Virus record (IMG/VR): IMGVR_UViG_3300046505_000145
Coordinates: 1-34,064 of that record
Reading direction: 5' to 3' (one strand)
Origin: a virus
Length of the DNA: 34,064 nt
A model generated the notes under the pieces. That model saw only the letters and a program-made list of their open reading frames with translations. It was not told where the DNA came from and did no database searches. This document shows positions 32,429-34,064 of the stretch, one piece after another (within the stretch, counting starts at the first letter, position 1; each line of letters opens with the position of its first letter). The position numbers and the translations under genes are program-made.

Positions 32429-32710
32429 TTACACTAAGGCAGTAGTTATATTGCGGGCACGCGGATTGCTACCGTTAGCGCGGCGGCTATGCGTTTGGGA
32501 ATGAGCCAGTGCATGTTTATCCGCATGCCCGTTGTTATAGGTTTGCTTCATTTGCTGTTTCAGCTCGGTAAGGCTCATCTTCAACACGTCTGCAATCTGC
32601 TGCAATCGTTTTTCACTTGTTCTAACTCCGCGCACCAGTTGATGCACGTAACCAGGTGTGATATTTAATCGGCGAGCAAGTTCAGAAATGTTTACAAGTT
32701 CGAGATCCAT
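32429..32710 (-). CDS. Ner/Cro-like HTH regulator
   Basis: A 93-aa protein whose residues about 5-50 form an XRE HTH (ISELARRLNITPGYVHQLVRGV). The C-terminus is a basic, low-complexity tail (HSRRANGSNPRARN). It is the first gene of the leftward early operon and opposes the repressor, the place of Ner or Cro. Its early promoter overlaps the operator palindrome. Confidence 0.8.
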   Translation of the reverse strand: MDLELVNISELARRLNITPGYVHQLVRGVRTSEKRLQQIADVLKMSLTELKQQMKQTYNNGHADKHALAHSQTHSRRANGSNPRARNITTALV

Positions 32711-32756
32711 CTAAGGTGAGCCTTTATAATTTGTGTATGTAATTTTAAGCATCAAA

Positions 32757-32785
32757 AATATAATACACGAATCGTGTAATGTCAA
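32757..32785 (-). promoter_or_regulatory. Early leftward promoter with operator
   Basis: On the - strand: -35 TTGACA (32780-32785), a 17-bp spacer and -10 TATATT (32757-32762), an almost perfect sigma70-type promoter. The spacer holds the palindrome TACACGA A TCGTGTA (32764-32778), so a repressor dimer bound there would block the promoter. TATAAT on the + strand at 32759-32764 may be the repressor's own -10. Confidence 0.85.
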
Positions 32786-32801
32786 GAGGAAAATCAACAA
32801 A

Positions 32802-33170
32802 ATGTTAAAAATAATTGTGGGCGAGCGATTACGTATTATCCTCGGTATGGACAGGCAAAAAGACTTTGCCGCATCGCTCGATGAATCACCTCAAACTATT
32901 AACAACTACCTTTCCGGCATACGATTTCCATCGGAAGACTTTATGCTCAAACTTGTTAAAATTAAACGTGTCAACCTGAATTGGTTTATTGCGGGAGAAG
33001 GTGAGGTCTATTTAAAAGAGCAGAAAAACATTGAAGCTATTGAAAGTATTCCAGCTCTTATTGGCATGAAAAATCTAACGGATCAATTCATGTATAAAGT
33101 GTCCGAAACGGTAGCAGAATACAATAAGAAATCGAAGGAACTTAAAGAGCGTAAAAAAACGAAGAAATAG
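32802..33170 (+). CDS. Phage repressor (XRE HTH, no S24 domain)
   Basis: A 122-aa protein from ATG 32802 (AGAGGA upstream). Residues about 8-60 contain a HTH with DFAASLDESPQTINNYLSG, then NLNWFIAGEGEVY, typical of CI-like N-domains. It ends with a Lys-rich helix and has no S24 peptidase half, so RecA-stimulated self-cleavage is not expected. It would hold lysogeny by binding the palindrome in the opposing promoter. Confidence 0.85.
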   Translation: MLKIIVGERLRIILGMDRQKDFAASLDESPQTINNYLSGIRFPSEDFMLKLVKIKRVNLNWFIAGEGEVYLKEQKNIEAIESIPALIGMKNLTDQFMYKVSETVAEYNKKSKELKERKKTKK

Positions 33171-33181
33171 CATTATAAACC

Positions 33182-33212
33182 CCTTGAATTAGTTAATCCC
33201 GAATAGTATCAT
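33182..33212 (+). promoter_or_regulatory. Putative promoter of lipoprotein gene
   Basis: TTGAAT (33184-33189), a 17-bp spacer, then TATCAT (33207-33212). It sits just before the lipoprotein gene and after the repressor stop, and would allow expression in the lysogen. The 13-mer CCTTGAATTAGTT here recurs at 34011-34023. Confidence 0.55.
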
Positions 33213-33255
33213 TTGCTGATATTTATTAGATAATCACATAGAAAGGTCGCTAACT

Positions 33256-33702
33256 ATGAAACAATTACCAATATTCCTTTCTGCTTTAGTCCTATTTGGA
33301 TGCGTCACTGCACGAGAAACAAGTAGATCGATTATTAGCACCGGCTGGGATTTTCGCGAATGCACAAAAAATAATTTCTTTATTACTACCGAACCTCCAA
33401 CCGGAATATATGATCCGATTGGTGTGTTTAGCTTTACAATTCGACCGAGTGTAATGAAAAATAACCAACAGAAACCCGATAAATTTTACTGGATTTCGGT
33501 GTTCGATGATAAAACGGGAATGAGTCAGTGGTGTTTTGAATATATATCTCCAGACACTATAATTAATATCATTTACAAAGAAATATCTTCTAAGGGGGCA
33601 AATGCATTTACAAAATTTTCAGCAGAAATGAAGGTCGAAAAGAACGGCGACATCACAGTTCCATACTGGGAAGTGTCAGGTTTCGCTATAAAACGGAAAT
33701 AA
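33256..33702 (+). CDS. Lipoprotein cargo (moron) gene
   Basis: A 148-aa protein. The N-terminal 15 residues end in a lipobox (LFGC, Cys16). The mature part is a mixed alpha/beta domain with one internal Cys (QWCFEYISPDT), and I recognise no family. It lies between the repressor and the left phage end and has its own promoter-like sequence, the place of a lysogenic-conversion gene. A role in the cell envelope or in exclusion of other phages is inferred only. Confidence 0.7.
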   Translation: MKQLPIFLSALVLFGCVTARETSRSIISTGWDFRECTKNNFFITTEPPTGIYDPIGVFSFTIRPSVMKNNQQKPDKFYWISVFDDKTGMSQWCFEYISPDTIINIIYKEISSKGANAFTKFSAEMKVEKNGDITVPYWEVSGFAIKRK

Positions 33703-34064
33703 GTTTTTGTCATTTTGTCATTAAATTTTATTGCCGTGTCGATGTCGAAAATAATACATAATCGCCATATTGAGTACGCGTGCGCACGCGTACGAGTACG
33801 CGTGCTATCGAAAATAAACTATAAACGCGTCTTTTTTAGCACGCGTCAAACGGTCAGCGTCAAAATCATTATAAAATCAGCGGTTGGCGTCAAGTCATTT
33901 GCAATTATCGTGTAAATGCGAGGCTGTAAGTCCTTAAATCACGTCAGTGTCATTTGCAATTATCTCGGTCAATATCAATATCTAGTACAGATGCAATACT
34001 CCTATTTGTTCCTTGAATTAGTTCAATGGTAAGATAAATGTTATATATTTTTTTTGTCTTATCG
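33703..34064. repeat. Left-end region: transposase sites and ACGCGT palindrome array
   Basis: No gene is seen here. A perfect 20-bp palindrome GTACGCGTGCGCACGCGTAC lies at 33774-33793, GAGTACGCGTGC is repeated at 33772-33783 and 33794-33805, and five ACGCGT sites occur between 33776 and 33846. GCGTCAA is repeated at 33843, 33857 and 33887. GTCATTTGCAATTATC is repeated exactly at 33894-33909 and 33949-33964. By analogy with Mu these are transposase sites, and the array may be an enhancer or operator. A CA 13 bp beyond the second site (33976-33977) is a candidate terminus. From about 33978 on the sequence may be host DNA. Confidence 0.7.

Noticed and set aside
33715-33915. 66-aa + strand ORF across the ACGCGT array
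   Set aside because: No ribosome site, and it lies over palindromes and transposase sites.

Overview
The window holds a nearly complete Mu-like transposable (pro)phage with a siphovirus-type tail, about 34 kb long, running from its repressor/transposase end at the right (about 33.9 kb) to its tail-fibre end at the left (about 0.1 kb). The evidence is a DDE transposase, a CP76/CII-like regulator, Gam and GemA homologues, a Mu-type terminase, portal, MuF and gpG set, a tail-chaperone pair with a T TTT TTA frameshift site, a 733-aa tape measure protein, and no tail sheath gene. The host is probably in the Bacteroidota/Ignavibacteria/Chlorobi (FCB) group. The main clue is a set of signal peptides followed by Gln at the predicted +1 position, a habit typical of that group. 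Three copies of a CCCCTCCTTA-type dispersed repeat also fit. No flanking host gene is present, so the host is inferred only.

Layout. At 33.70-34.06 kb lies a gene-free left-end region with two 16-bp direct repeats (putative transposase sites) and a cluster of ACGCGT palindromes. At 33.26-33.70 kb is a lipoprotein cargo gene with its own promoter. At 32.4-33.2 kb are a repressor (+) and a Ner/Cro-like gene (-) that diverge around a strong sigma70-like promoter (TTGACA-17-TATATT) with an operator palindrome in its spacer. From 32.7 down to 23.5 kb a tightly coupled leftward operon encodes CP76 regulator, transposase A, a coiled-coil protein, GemA-like protein, several unknowns, Gam, a tRNA-like element, a putative unimolecular spanin, HTH and zinc-finger regulators, a MuF-like head protein and a Gly/Ser/Asp/Tyr hexanucleotide-repeat protein.

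From 18.04-18.19 kb two late operons diverge. The rightward one (18.19-23.01 kb) carries gp36-like and gp37-like neck proteins, a gp27-like HTH protein, terminase, portal and gpG. The leftward one (18.04 to 0.09 kb) carries scaffold, major capsid protein, exported-type proteins, lysis genes, two tandem tail-tube-like genes, a terminator, the tail chaperones, tape measure, baseplate/hub genes, fibres and a terminal Ig-domain protein. The rightward block looks like a head module inverted relative to the Mu order. Most junctions in every operon are ATGA, GTGA or TAATG overlaps, which indicates translational coupling.

The main points of novelty are: five late-operon proteins with Sec signal peptides, two of them large beta-helix proteins of tail-spike type; a 119-nt tRNA-like RNA that coincides with a 43-codon ORF; the absence of any recognisable MuB target-selection ATPase or head protease; and a palindromic ACGCGT array beside the transposase sites.
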